Positions 16,399 to 24,534 are shown, numbered from the stretch's first letter. The stretch: 34,470 nt of DNA from Oligoflexia bacterium (GCA_031292385.1 JARLHE010000040.1:1-34470), one strand, 5' to 3'. The notes: generated by a model from the sequence alone, not told the origin. A program made the numbers and translations.

Positions 16399-17661
16399 TT
16401 AAACGCATCGCGCGAGACGAAGGCCGGTAAATTGCCATCGGGCCGCGGGAGGGAAAAAATTCCGATAACTTGCGCGGATATGTCCGCGCGGGGTTGCGAA
16501 AGAGCCGCCGCGGAGAACGAACTGGTTGCACATAAACTTTCCGTTGTATTCGCCGATTGCGCCGCGAAGGGGCTGAAAACCCGGATACGGCAGGTATGCG
16601 CTCGAAGTCCACTCCCATACGTTGCCGAGCATCGAGCTGGCGCCGGCCACGGGATGGTCGATCTCGTCTTCCAGAAACGGGCCGTCATGCGCGGCGCCCG
16701 AGAGCGCTCGCGCCGCGACTTCCCACTCCGCCTCAGTGGGAAGCCTTGCGCTGGCCCATTTGGCGTAAGCATCGGCTTCGAAGTAGCTGAGGTGGACGAC
16801 GGGTTCGTCAAGCGCCATTGGGCGCACGCCGTTCAACGTATACAGCTGTCCTTTGGCGCCATTCGGGAGCCAGTAGAGCGGCTCTTCCCGTGTCTGCTCG
16901 CCGGGCAAGCGTTGTTGAAGCAGATCCCAGCCCTCGGAGAGCCAGTACTCGTGCTTATGATAGCCGCCGGCTTCGACGAACTGGAGATACTCTCCGCAGG
17001 TAACGGGCGCGGAGGCGATCTCGAAGCGATCAAGCCAAACTCGATGCCTTGGCTCTTCGTTATCGAAGGAGAAGTCCTCTTGATCGGCACCGATCCAATG
17101 GACGCCGGAATCGAATCCGAGCCATTTTCGGTCCGTCACTTGAGCAGGGCCTTTGCGCGTATTTCCCGCGACCCGTTCCCTCCAGGCCGGTTTCATGGGG
17201 TTGCATGATAAATTGTATTTGATGTCGGTTAAGATCAGTTCCTGATGTTGTTGTTCGTGGTGGAGGCCCAGTTCGATCAAACGGAGAGCGGCGTCGCCTG
17301 CTGGTTCCGTCAGCAAGTCATTCATTCGGCGATCGACATGGGCCCGATAGGCGTAAATTTCCGTACTCGTCGGGCGGGATAGGAGACCCCGCCTGGATCG
17401 TGTGAACGGGCTTCCGACGGATTGATAGTACGAGTTGAAGAGGTCATGAAAGCGCGGGTGATAGACTTGGTATCCGCGCAAATAGGGCAAAAGAACGAAG
17501 GTTTCGAAAAACCAAGTGGTATGCGCCAGATGCCATTTTGCGGGGCTCGCGTCGGGCATTGCTTGTAAGCCGTAGTCATCCGGATGGAGCGGCTCGCAGA
17601 GGGTTTCGGAGAGGCTGCGGACGGATCGAAAGCGATGTCGCAGGGAATTTTCGTCGGTCAC
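16399..17661 (-). CDS. egtB: Ergothioneine synthase EgtB (iron-dependent sulfoxide synthase)
   Basis: EgtB joins hercynine to a thiol (cysteine or gamma-glutamylcysteine) with oxygen and iron to form the sulfoxide precursor of ergothioneine. The 420-residue protein has an N-terminal DinB-like domain with the iron-binding histidines His47 (WHLAHTTWFFE), His135 and His139 (LGLHHEQQHQE). A formylglycine-generating-enzyme-like domain follows, with RLPTEAEWEVAA, GNVWEWTSS, VLRGGSFATP and YRNFFPP. The start is a GTG at 17661 that directly abuts GGAG, a poor spacing. No better in-frame start exists between it and the conserved region. No egtA, egtC or egtE is next to it, so the C-S lyase step must be encoded elsewhere. 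Confidence 0.93.
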   Translation of the reverse strand: MTDENSLRHRFRSVRSLSETLCEPLHPDDYGLQAMPDASPAKWHLAHTTWFFETFVLLPYLRGYQVYHPRFHDLFNSYYQSVGSPFTRSRRGLLSRPTSTEIYAYRAHVDRRMNDLLTEPAGDAALRLIELGLHHEQQHQELILTDIKYNLSCNPMKPAWRERVAGNTRKGPAQVTDRKWLGFDSGVHWIGADQEDFSFDNEEPRHRVWLDRFEIASAPVTCGEYLQFVEAGGYHKHEYWLSEGWDLLQQRLPGEQTREEPLYWLPNGAKGQLYTLNGVRPMALDEPVVHLSYFEADAYAKWASARLPTEAEWEVAARALSGAAHDGPFLEDEIDHPVAGASSMLGNVWEWTSSAYLPYPGFQPLRGAIGEYNGKFMCNQFVLRGGSFATPRGHIRASYRNFFPPAARWQFTGLRLARCV

Positions 17662-17711
17662 CTCCGTGGCGATTGCAAAAACTATGGGAAATCGATAATT
17701 TCAGAGCGCTC

Positions 17712-18194
17712 ATGTCAAACAAACGTGAACTCATCGAGTTGATTCTTGCGGACCTGAATCGCGAGCTCGCGGCTTGCGCGCAGTCGGCAAAGGCCGCGCA
17801 TGAAGCGGCTACCCATGAAGAGAGCAAAGCGGAGGATCAGCACGATACGCGAGGCCTGGAGGCCTCCTATCTTGCGGGTGCCCAAATGGCGCGTATCGAA
17901 ACCCTAAGAAAAATGATCGCGCAGTTTCAGCGCGCCGAGTTCCGGGATTTTAAAACGACCGATGCCGTGGCCATCGGAGCGCTGGTGGGCGTCGTGCTCG
18001 ATGGCAAGAAAATGCACTACCTTCTGGTCAGTCAGGGAGGTGGCGTGTCGATATCGCACCAAGGCAAAACGATTCAAGTGATCACCCCACAGGCGCCCTT
18101 GGGGGATGCCCTGCTGGATAAAAAACTGGGCGACGTGGTTGAACTTGAGGTTCAAAATGCGGTGCGGGAATACGAAATCATCTCGGTCGCTTAG
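17712..18194 (+). CDS. GreA/GreB-like transcription elongation factor family protein
   Basis: The 160-residue protein has an N-terminal helical hairpin (about 1-75, with AAHEAATHEESKAED and DTRGLEASYLAGAQ) and a C-terminal FKBP-like Gre domain (about 80-160, with GALVGVVLDG and LGDALLDKKLGDVVEL). The DTRGLEASYLAGAQ stretch marks a recognised Gre-related group that is often misnamed in databases as an oxoacyl-ACP synthase. Whether it acts on RNA polymerase is not known from sequence. True GreA has acidic residues at the coiled-coil tip; here the tip carries EESKAEDQHD, which is compatible. The ATG at 17712 is chosen over a long upstream frame that is the shadow of egtB. It diverges from egtB across 50 bases and its end overlaps the convergent YkgJ-type gene by four bases. 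Confidence 0.85.
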   Translation: MSNKRELIELILADLNRELAACAQSAKAAHEAATHEESKAEDQHDTRGLEASYLAGAQMARIETLRKMIAQFQRAEFRDFKTTDAVAIGALVGVVLDGKKMHYLLVSQGGGVSISHQGKTIQVITPQAPLGDALLDKKLGDVVELEVQNAVREYEIISVA

Positions 18195-18607
18195 GGATCG
18201 ATCGGGTCTTGCGCCAAAAGCGCCTTGATCTCGGCTTCGGAATAGAGCTTTCCCTTGCCGACGCCGGGGCAAAAGGCTTTGACTTCACGGCTCCAAGTGC
18301 GGGCGTTCATGTTCTCCGGCCAGAACGGCCAGGTTCTGCATTGCGCGGGCCGGGCGTCATAGGCTGAGCAGCCTTTGCCCTCAAGAAACTGGCAGTCGCC
18401 TTTGATTTCCTTGAGGTGAAAATATCCGTTCGTCTTCGCGCAATGACGACGCGTGAATGCCAAGGTCGATATCTTGAAATATTTCGCGAAGCGACGCCGG
18501 TCCTCCAGCGTTAGATAGACATAGCCGTAGGAGCCGCGGGACGCGCAGCAGCGCCCGGTTCCCTGGCATTCAAAGCGGATTCCTTGCTTCCAAAATTTCT
18601 CTGACAT
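18191..18607 (-). CDS. YkgJ-type cysteine-cluster protein (metal-binding)
   Basis: This 138-residue protein has the cysteine pattern of the YkgJ / UPF0153 family, thought to bind zinc or an iron-sulfur cluster: FECQGTGRCCASRGSYGYVYLT at the N-terminus, a central Cys in RRHCAK, and DCQFLEGKGCSAYDARPAQCRTWPFWP near the C-terminus. No enzymatic role is established for the family. The ATG at 18607 has GGGAAAG a few bases upstream. It lies 12 bases after the SUI1-like gene and is probably co-transcribed with it. Its end overlaps the end of the Gre-like gene by four bases. Confidence 0.88.
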   Translation of the reverse strand: MSEKFWKQGIRFECQGTGRCCASRGSYGYVYLTLEDRRRFAKYFKISTLAFTRRHCAKTNGYFHLKEIKGDCQFLEGKGCSAYDARPAQCRTWPFWPENMNARTWSREVKAFCPGVGKGKLYSEAEIKALLAQDPIDP

Positions 18608-18619
18608 TGGTCTTTCCCG

Positions 18620-18982
18620 TCAGCCCTTCGACTGAATTCCTTCCTTTTGAAGCGCGGCGCGGATGATTTCGCGCTTATCGCCTTGGATTTCGATGACGCC
18701 TTCTTTTCCGTCCATGAGGTAAGTTCCACCCGAGCCGCACTTCTTTTTGAGAAGGGTCGTCAAATTTCTCAGAAAAAGCTCGTTTTTCGGGAGCTGGTCA
18801 ATGACGCTGACGGTCTTTCCGTTTCGTCCCGATTTCTCGATTCGCAAAACGGCGATGAATTTACGGGCTTTGGGCTCTTCCTCGGGCTGGCATACGCACT
18901 CGGATTGGACCTCTTTGCACTTCGGGCACCTTTGATTGAGTTTCGGGTCGGTGGAGTAGACGAGGCGCGTATCGTTGCTCAT
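18620..18982 (-). CDS. yciH: SUI1/YciH-family translation initiation factor
   Basis: This 120-residue protein matches the bacterial eIF1-like family. The N-terminus has a small Cys cluster (CPKCKEVQSECVC, residues 19-31), and the SUI1 domain follows (about 45-115) with RIEKSGRNGKTVSVIDQL, LTTLLKKKCGSGGTY, EIQGD and IRAALQKEGI. YciH-type proteins can influence start-codon choice on the 30S subunit, but their normal role in bacteria is unclear. The gene is the first of a pair with the YkgJ-type gene and diverges from the beta-lactamase-like gene across 52 bases, where promoters in both directions should lie. Confidence 0.92.
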   Translation of the reverse strand: MSNDTRLVYSTDPKLNQRCPKCKEVQSECVCQPEEEPKARKFIAVLRIEKSGRNGKTVSVIDQLPKNELFLRNLTTLLKKKCGSGGTYLMDGKEGVIEIQGDKREIIRAALQKEGIQSKG

Positions 18983-19034
18983 CTTCGCAGGTTTATCATT
19001 GAAAAATATCGCAAACCAGTCGAATCTAAATGGA

Positions 19035-20231
19035 ATGTTTTGCCGAACGCTTGCGGCTTTCTCGTTAATTTTTTTGGGCTCGGCCCAGTCTTTCTCCGCT
19101 ACCCTGGGCTCTCAGCAGGTCGATGCCATCGTCCGCCAGGTGATCGATCCCACGATGAATCCGCCAGCCCCGACGAAGCATCCGGTGGGGCTTGTAGTGG
19201 GCGTGGTCACGCAAGAGGGGATCCAAGTTGTTTATGGCTTTGGTTCCATCGTGCTGGGAGGGGCGGACATACCCAATGGGGACACGCTTTTCGAAATCGC
19301 TTCGATCTCAAAAACCTTCACGGCGACTTTGCTTGCCCAGGAGGTGGGGCAGGGAAAGATCCAGCTGAACGATCCGGTCAGCGCGGACCGCTGCACCTGG
19401 CAGATGGTCTCGGCGTTTTGTTACCACGGAGTGCCGACAACTTATCTTGATCTCGCCACCCACACGGCGGGACTGCCGGTTTCGCCCGATTTTCCGGGCT
19501 ACAGGCTCGACGAGTACACTCGCCCGGAGATTGATCGCTACCTGGCGGACTTTTCGCTCAAGCACGCGCCCGGAACAGCTTATTGGTATTCGAACCTGGG
19601 GTTCGGCTACCTGGGAGATCTTCTGACGGACCTGGAAGGCGAGAGCTACGACCGCTTAGTGACGGAACGGATCGCGGATGTCCTCGGAATGAATCATACG
19701 CGCGTGATTCTCACTCCCGACGAGGAGGCCCAGCTTCAGTCCGGCTATACGGCGGGCCTCGATGGCTCGCCTGATTTCGAGAAGGCGCCGCTCTATCACT
19801 TTACGGATCAATCGGCGCTCTCCGGCTCGGCGGCGATTCACTCCACCGCGAACGATCTGTTGATTTATCTTGCGGGAGAAATGGGGCTTGAACGCGCGTC
19901 CCCGCTGAGCTCCCTGAGCGACGCGATGGATCTGTCGCAGATTCCCCGCTTTAGCCACGCGCCCGATATTTTGCCCTTCAGCGTCGCTCTCGGTTGGGAG
20001 ATTTTGGATATCGGCGATATCACGTTCCACAGCGGAGCTTTGCCGGGTTTTGACAGCTTCGTCGGATTTCAACGGGATCTGGGGATCGGGGTTGTCGTAT
20101 TGAGCAACACCTCGTTCTATGTTCCCGATCAAAGCGGAGCGCTCGTGGGCTTCGATCAGGCCACCGGTCTGGGTGTTCAACTGATCAGCGGCCTGGCCCG
20201 GGCGCGCGAGCAGCTGGGCGCAACTTTCTGA
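19035..20231 (+). CDS. Exported class C beta-lactamase family serine hydrolase
   Basis: This 398-residue protein belongs to the AmpC / DD-peptidase / esterase superfamily. The signal peptide covers about residues 1-22 (ends FSA). The catalytic serine and lysine are Ser90 and Lys93 (SISK), the second motif is Tyr185-Ser-Asn187 (YSN), and HSG takes the place of KTG in the third motif near residue 330. HSG is common in the non-beta-lactamase members (esterases, peptidases), so resistance activity should not be assumed. I chose the ATG at 19035 because it places the signal peptide at the N-terminus; the longer frame to 18975 overlaps the SUI1 gene. Its stop is one base from the end of the convergent propeller gene. 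Confidence 0.88.
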   Translation: MFCRTLAAFSLIFLGSAQSFSATLGSQQVDAIVRQVIDPTMNPPAPTKHPVGLVVGVVTQEGIQVVYGFGSIVLGGADIPNGDTLFEIASISKTFTATLLAQEVGQGKIQLNDPVSADRCTWQMVSAFCYHGVPTTYLDLATHTAGLPVSPDFPGYRLDEYTRPEIDRYLADFSLKHAPGTAYWYSNLGFGYLGDLLTDLEGESYDRLVTERIADVLGMNHTRVILTPDEEAQLQSGYTAGLDGSPDFEKAPLYHFTDQSALSGSAAIHSTANDLLIYLAGEMGLERASPLSSLSDAMDLSQIPRFSHAPDILPFSVALGWEILDIGDITFHSGALPGFDSFVGFQRDLGIGVVVLSNTSFYVPDQSGALVGFDQATGLGVQLISGLARAREQLGATF

Positions 20232-20232
20232 T

Positions 20233-21204
20233 TCAAGGCTGAGCTCTGAATTTTTGGAAGTAACTGTGCTCTCGATCGGAAAAAGAAACCCAGACGCTGT
20301 GATCGACCGGGTTTACGGCCAGGGTGTGAGCGCCCTGAGGCGATGGCACGCTCCCCATGGATTTCAGGCCCGACTCCGTGACTTTCACGACCGAAATGCT
20401 TCCTTTGCAGGCGCAATAAATCAGCTTCCGCTCGGAGTCGTAAGCAATTTGGTCGACCCCGGTGGCGATATCGGCGGAAGCGGTCACATGCCCGGTTTTA
20501 AGATCGATCGCGACAAGCTTTCCGTTGCTTCCCGCCGTGTAGAGGATGCCTCTTGCGCCATCCGTCACCAGGCCATGCGGTGCCGTTACCGGCAGCGTCG
20601 ACCAGGTGGCGTCAATTTTATTGGTAGCGGGGTCAATGCGGACGATCTCGTTCTTGGTCTTGATGTTTTGATAAATGCGGTCGGTGCTTGCGTCGTATTC
20701 CAGTACTTCGGGTACGCCCGGAATCGTGATCGTCGTGACGATTTGTTTTGTTTTAGTGTCGATCACCCAGAGACGATCGCCATCATCGTATCCCGCGAAG
20801 AGCATCCCGTTCTTAGGGTCGTACGCGATGGCATCGACCGGCCCGTCGACTTTAATTTCAGCCGTCTTTTTCAGGGAGCGGGCATCGACGATCGCGACGC
20901 TGTGGCCGTCGTCGTTTCCGAGAAAATAGCGGTGCTCAATCGGATCGATCGCGACTCCCTGCGCCTCGCCGACCGGGATGGCCGGCAGGGGCTTGCCCGT
21001 TTGTAGGTCGAGGATTTCGAGCGTGCCGGCGCCTTTATGGGCGGCTAAGATCCGCTGCGCGCTCGCGTCGGTCGCCATGAAGTCAAAGCGCGCCGCCTTG
21101 CCGTCTAACGCTAGCGGTTTTTCCGACTTGAGCGGCAACGTGGTCGCACCCAAAGACGGAGTGATTCCAAGGACGATCCAAAAAAGCGCATTCGGGAGTT
21201 TCAT
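20233..21204 (-). CDS. Exported YncE-like beta-propeller protein
   Basis: The 323-residue protein has a signal peptide (about 1-20, ending LGA) and repeated blades of the YVTN/YncE type, for example DLQTGKPLPAIPVGEAQGVAIDP, DARSLKKTAEIKVDGPVDAIAYDP, DTKTKQIVTTITIPG and DLKTGHVTASADIATGVDQIAYD. About six or seven blades fit. Such proteins are exported ligand-binding or scaffold propellers. No catalytic motif is visible. The ATG at 21204 has no strong ribosome site. It lies 68 bases after the ferritin-like gene on the same strand, so joint transcription is possible, and it is convergent with the serine hydrolase gene. Confidence 0.87.
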   Translation of the reverse strand: MKLPNALFWIVLGITPSLGATTLPLKSEKPLALDGKAARFDFMATDASAQRILAAHKGAGTLEILDLQTGKPLPAIPVGEAQGVAIDPIEHRYFLGNDDGHSVAIVDARSLKKTAEIKVDGPVDAIAYDPKNGMLFAGYDDGDRLWVIDTKTKQIVTTITIPGVPEVLEYDASTDRIYQNIKTKNEIVRIDPATNKIDATWSTLPVTAPHGLVTDGARGILYTAGSNGKLVAIDLKTGHVTASADIATGVDQIAYDSERKLIYCACKGSISVVKVTESGLKSMGSVPSPQGAHTLAVNPVDHSVWVSFSDREHSYFQKFRAQP

Positions 21205-21272
21205 GCTTCGATCTTAACCGTATGCTGGCTGGCGGTCAAAGTCCAAGCTGCGGGCCCGGGCGCGATCTCGAG

Positions 21273-21734
21273 CTAGGCCGCGCGCGAGTGTTTCCAAACC
21301 TGATCTTGAATGGCTTGATTGATGTAATCCAGATGGCGTCGTTCATCGTCGCGGTTTCTCTGCACGATGATCTTCGCCGCCGCCGAAAGAGGCCATTGAA
21401 GCGCCCTGTCGTAGGTGCGATTCGTAAGCTCTTCGTTCGTTTTCATCGCATGAAGAGCTCCTTCGGTCCCGGAAACGCTTCGAAGCGCGGTAATGCCCTG
21501 AATGAGAAATCCCTTGAAGTCGCGTTGGAAGCGAGGGGGCTCACCGCCTACGTCCTTGATGAGCGGAGCCAGCGCTTGGACATGGCGTTCGTGATCGGCC
21601 CGAAAGCCGATCAACTTCTCCCGTACCTCGTCGACATCGATTTTCTCGATCGCTTGGTCATAAGCATGGACGGCATCGATATCCAGATGCGCGAGCGAGG
21701 TGAGGGCTTTGATGAGCTCTTTGGTTTTGTTCAT
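21273..21734 (-). CDS. Ferritin-like four-helix protein (DUF2383 type)
   Basis: This 153-residue protein looks like the PA2169 / DUF2383 ferritin-like family: an opening helix with HLDIDAVHAYDQAI, a second with ADHERHVQALAPLIKDVGGEPP, a third with EGALHAMKTNEELTNRTYDRAL and a last with NRDDERRHLDYINQAI. Acidic and His pairs (HERH, DDERRH) fall where di-iron ligands sit in ferritin-like bundles, but metal binding and function are unproved for this family. It is often stress-induced in other bacteria. I chose the ATG at 21734, which has AGGAG eleven bases upstream, over an ATG at 21809. The gene diverges from a small basic protein gene. Confidence 0.8.
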   Translation of the reverse strand: MNKTKELIKALTSLAHLDIDAVHAYDQAIEKIDVDEVREKLIGFRADHERHVQALAPLIKDVGGEPPRFQRDFKGFLIQGITALRSVSGTEGALHAMKTNEELTNRTYDRALQWPLSAAAKIIVQRNRDDERRHLDYINQAIQDQVWKHSRAA

Positions 21735-21825
21735 AGTTAAGCTGCTCCTGCCTAGAAGAGGCTGCAAACGATACACCAGTGCTCCGAAGGTCGGGACCAG
21801 GTTTTGCACGACTTAGTCATTAATT

Positions 21826-22095
21826 ATGACAGCAAAGAAAATGCATCAGAAGCCCGTTACGCTTGCTTCGGCCCGTCCGGCCGCACGTCCCTCCGCGAAT
21901 TCCGGAGCGGTCGTTCGACCTCTGCGGCGATCGGCGCCTGCAGGCAAAAGAATGGAAAAACCTCTGCTTCGTTCCGTCATGGAGGTGATGAATTCCTATT
22001 GGGGACGGATGAGTCGCGATTTTCCCGGCTTCCGAAAGAAAATCATCAGACGGGCAAAGCTCGAGTTCAAAAAGTACTACGGAAAATCAGCGTAA
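21826..22095 (+). CDS. Small basic protein of unknown function
   Basis: This 89-residue frame has codon use like its neighbours, and its C-terminal third reads as a real amphipathic helix pair (SVMEVMNSYWGRMSRDF then basic FRKKIIRRAKLEFKKYYGK). The N-terminal half is Ala/Arg/Pro-rich and low in order. I do not recognise a family. It lies between the divergent ferritin-like gene (91 bases away) and the cupredoxin gene, which starts 17 bases after its stop, so it may lead that operon. No clear ribosome site precedes the ATG. The frame of the cupredoxin also runs open through this segment, so the small gene is likely but not certain. Confidence 0.55.
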   Translation: MTAKKMHQKPVTLASARPAARPSANSGAVVRPLRRSAPAGKRMEKPLLRSVMEVMNSYWGRMSRDFPGFRKKIIRRAKLEFKKYYGKSA

Positions 22096-22112
22096 ATACG
22101 CGCGGTTTTGCT

Positions 22113-22685
22113 ATGAAACATTTTAGATTGTTCGTTGTCGGCACGATCAGCGCTAGTTTGGGAGCGGCCGTGGCTCTGGCTGTTTACTCGCATTATTTTC
22201 CGGCCATTGGGACCCGAATGAACGCCGGTGGGCAGCTTGCGGGCCAGGCCGCGACGCAAAATTCGACGTTTCTAAAAGGCGGCGTGCTTCAGAGAGGGAT
22301 CAAGCAGCAGGAGCCTGAAGAGCTGATCGAGGTGGAAACCGGCGACGAAACTCCTGAGTTCACGCCCCATGAGCTGAGTGTGCATGCGGGCAGCATCGTC
22401 AGCATGACATTGAGGAACACCTCTTCCGCTCATCTTCGCCATATCTGGGTTCTCGGCCGCCCGGGAACTGGTCAAGCGCTGCAAGAGGCGGCGCGGGCGG
22501 CAGGCCCGGCGTGGAATTGGATTCCGGATTCTCCCGATGTTCTTGCCTTCGTGCCGTTGACCGAGGCCGGGGAGTCCCAGGTCGTTTTGTTTCGGGCTCC
22601 CGCTATTCCCGGCGATTACCCGTTTTTCAGCACATTGCCCGGCTACGGAGAGAAAATGAATGGAGTTCTTCGCGTTCTTCAATAG
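22113..22685 (+). CDS. Membrane-anchored azurin-like cupredoxin lacking copper ligands
   Basis: Residues 1-27 form a membrane anchor or uncleaved signal, a linker follows, and a cupredoxin domain runs from about 82 to 190. It follows azurin closely: HIWVL (His110) corresponds to azurin HNWVL with copper ligand His46. The end segment FFSTLPGYGEKMNG matches azurin FFCTFPGHSALMKG position by position. The ligands there should be Cys, His and Met at spacing 0, +5, +9. Here they are Ser173, Tyr178 and Met182, so two of the four type-1 copper ligands are gone. Electron transfer by copper is therefore unlikely, and a binding or structural role is possible. I chose the ATG at 22113 because it starts the hydrophobic anchor. 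Confidence 0.82.
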   Translation: MKHFRLFVVGTISASLGAAVALAVYSHYFPAIGTRMNAGGQLAGQAATQNSTFLKGGVLQRGIKQQEPEELIEVETGDETPEFTPHELSVHAGSIVSMTLRNTSSAHLRHIWVLGRPGTGQALQEAARAAGPAWNWIPDSPDVLAFVPLTEAGESQVVLFRAPAIPGDYPFFSTLPGYGEKMNGVLRVLQ

Positions 22686-22696
22686 AAGAAACCGAT

Positions 22697-23707
22697 ATGA
22701 AGCCTAGCAAAGCCGCCATTGCCGAGTCGTTGCATCAGTTGGAGCGGTTGGGCTACGCTCATCCCCGTCGTCTTTCAAAGCGATCCGTCGGCCCCGAGCT
22801 CGCCTCCTTGACGGACGAGGTTCCGAACGACGCGGATTGGCTTCATGAGGTGAAGTACGATGGTTATCGCATCCTCTCCTTGGTTCGATCGGGCGCGGTG
22901 AGTTTGCGAAGCCGGAACGTCCAAAACTGGACTCATCGCTTCCCCGTGATCGCCCGCTCGCTGCAAAAGCTCCCGGTGGAGAGTTGCGTTTTGGACGGAG
23001 AGATTGTCGCTCCAAGCGAAGAGGGGATCTCGCGCTTTTCGGTGCTTCAAAGAAGTTTAGGCGACAAGATCCCTGACCGGTATTTTTACTATGTGTTCGA
23101 CCTGCTTTACCTGGACGGCTTTGATTTGAGGGATTGTCCGCTCTTGGCCAGAAAAAAGCTTCTCGAGAGCATCTTAGGTAAAAGCCAGTCCGGAAAAATA
23201 CGCTTTGCGCGGCACATCCGGGGCCATGGGGTGTCGGTATTCCGTAGGGCCTGCCACAGCCATCTTGAAGGCTTGATTTCAAAGCGCGTGGACGCGCCCT
23301 ACCGCCACGGGCGCTCCTCCGACTGGTTGAAATCGAAATGCCATCATGAGGAGGAGCTCGTGATCGGGGGCTACACCGAGCCGTCGGGGGCGCGAGAAGG
23401 GTTTGGCGCCTTGCTTCTGGGTTATTACTCGGGCGACCGGCTGGTTTACGCCGGGCGCGTGGGGACGGGCTTTGACGAGAAGAGGCTGAAGGAAATCGGC
23501 GCGCGATTAAAAAGGGATGAGTCACCGATATCGTATTTCAGCGGGGAATTGAGCGGAAGGGAGCGCCTGCGGGTCCACTACGTCAAGCCACGCTATGTCG
23601 CGCAGATCGGCTATGCCGAATGGACGGCGGATCAGCGCTTAAGGCATCCGGTATTTCTGGGGTTGCGGGAAGATAAGAAGCCCCGCGAAGTGAATCGTGC
23701 CGCCTAG
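22697..23707 (+). CDS. ligD: LigD-type ATP-dependent DNA ligase (NHEJ), stand-alone ligase domain
   Basis: This 336-residue ATP-dependent DNA ligase corresponds to the ligase domain of LigD without the polymerase and phosphoesterase domains. The adenylated lysine is Lys53 in EVKYDGYR. Further nucleotidyl-transfer motifs are RSRN, LDGEIV, YYVFDLLYLDG, LEGLISKR and DWLKSK, and the OB-fold part follows with GFGALLLGYY and YAGRVGTGF. It seals double-strand breaks together with Ku. The ATG at 22697 is 11 bases after the cupredoxin stop and the upstream frame is a shadow. It is the first gene of a four-gene NHEJ cassette, 17 bases before ku. Confidence 0.93.
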   Translation: MKPSKAAIAESLHQLERLGYAHPRRLSKRSVGPELASLTDEVPNDADWLHEVKYDGYRILSLVRSGAVSLRSRNVQNWTHRFPVIARSLQKLPVESCVLDGEIVAPSEEGISRFSVLQRSLGDKIPDRYFYYVFDLLYLDGFDLRDCPLLARKKLLESILGKSQSGKIRFARHIRGHGVSVFRRACHSHLEGLISKRVDAPYRHGRSSDWLKSKCHHEEELVIGGYTEPSGAREGFGALLLGYYSGDRLVYAGRVGTGFDEKRLKEIGARLKRDESPISYFSGELSGRERLRVHYVKPRYVAQIGYAEWTADQRLRHPVFLGLREDKKPREVNRAA

Positions 23708-23724
23708 GTTTAGGGAGGTTGACG

Positions 23725-24528
23725 GTGAAGAGTCTTTGGAAAGGGAATATCAGTTTCGGCTTGATCAATATTCCGGTCATGATCGTTCCGGCCGAGAATA
23801 CGCCAGAACGGCCGCAATTCAGCCTGATCGACCGGCGCGACCACGCGCATATCGGCTATTTGAAGATTAATAAGAACACGGGCAAGCAAGTCAGCAACCG
23901 CGACATCGTCAAAGGGCTCAAGCTCGCCTCCGGAAAGTATACAATCTTCACGAACGCCGAATTGGACGAGCTTCACGTGAAGGGATCGCAAACGATCGAA
24001 CTTCAGCAATTCGTGAGAAAGGACGAAATCGAGCCCGCTTATTTTGAAACCCCTTACTATCTGATGCCGCAAAACGGCGGAGAGAAAGCGTATGCCCTTT
24101 TGCGCGACGCTTTGGAAAGAACGGAAAAGTACGGGGTCGGCCTGATTGTCCTTCACAACAAGCAACATCTTGCGTTGATCGGAACCAAGGACAGCGCCTT
24201 GATGGTCGAGCTGGTGCGCTACGCGGAAGAGCTGAGGGATCCGAGCGACTACGATTTGATCGACGGCAAGAGCCTGCGGCCGAAAATATCGGCAACAGAG
24301 CTGGCCATGGCCGAGCGTCTCGTGGAGGAGCTCACGTCGGAGTGGAAACCCGGAGTTTACAAAGATACTTACGTGAAGGGCCTGCGGGCGGCGGTTAGGA
24401 GAAAATCAAGGGCGACTGTGCCGGAGCCCAAGAAAGGCGCGGTCCAGGCGAGGGCGTCGAATGTTTTGGATTTGATGCCGCTACTCGAAAAGAGCCTGAG
24501 GGGGAAAAGAAGAAAAAAGTCGGTTTAA
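23725..24528 (+). CDS. ku: DNA end-binding protein Ku
   Basis: This 267-residue bacterial Ku should form a homodimer ring that threads onto broken DNA ends and recruits the LigD activities. It starts with KSLWKGNISFGLINIPV, the typical bacterial Ku N-terminus. The core includes DIVKGLKLASGKYTIFTNAEL, EPAYFETPYYLMP, YGVGLIVLHNKQHLALI, and a lysine-rich C-terminal tail (RGKRRKK). I chose GTG at 23725 over TTG at 23719, because the GGGAGG at 23713-23718 then lies six bases upstream and the protein begins like the family. The gene sits between the ligase and the phosphoesterase genes, which supports an NHEJ operon. Confidence 0.94.
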   Translation: MKSLWKGNISFGLINIPVMIVPAENTPERPQFSLIDRRDHAHIGYLKINKNTGKQVSNRDIVKGLKLASGKYTIFTNAELDELHVKGSQTIELQQFVRKDEIEPAYFETPYYLMPQNGGEKAYALLRDALERTEKYGVGLIVLHNKQHLALIGTKDSALMVELVRYAEELRDPSDYDLIDGKSLRPKISATELAMAERLVEELTSEWKPGVYKDTYVKGLRAAVRRKSRATVPEPKKGAVQARASNVLDLMPLLEKSLRGKRRKKSV

Positions 24529-24534
24529 CGAAGC

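Noticed and set aside
16240..17208. A 322-codon plus-strand frame across egtD and egtB.
   Set aside because: Both minus-strand genes carry complete family signatures, and this frame spans their junction without any domain.
19035..20231. The class C beta-lactamase-like gene as an antibiotic resistance gene.
   Set aside because: The third motif is HSG, common in esterase and peptidase members of the superfamily, and there is no regulator or mobile context. Resistance cannot be claimed.
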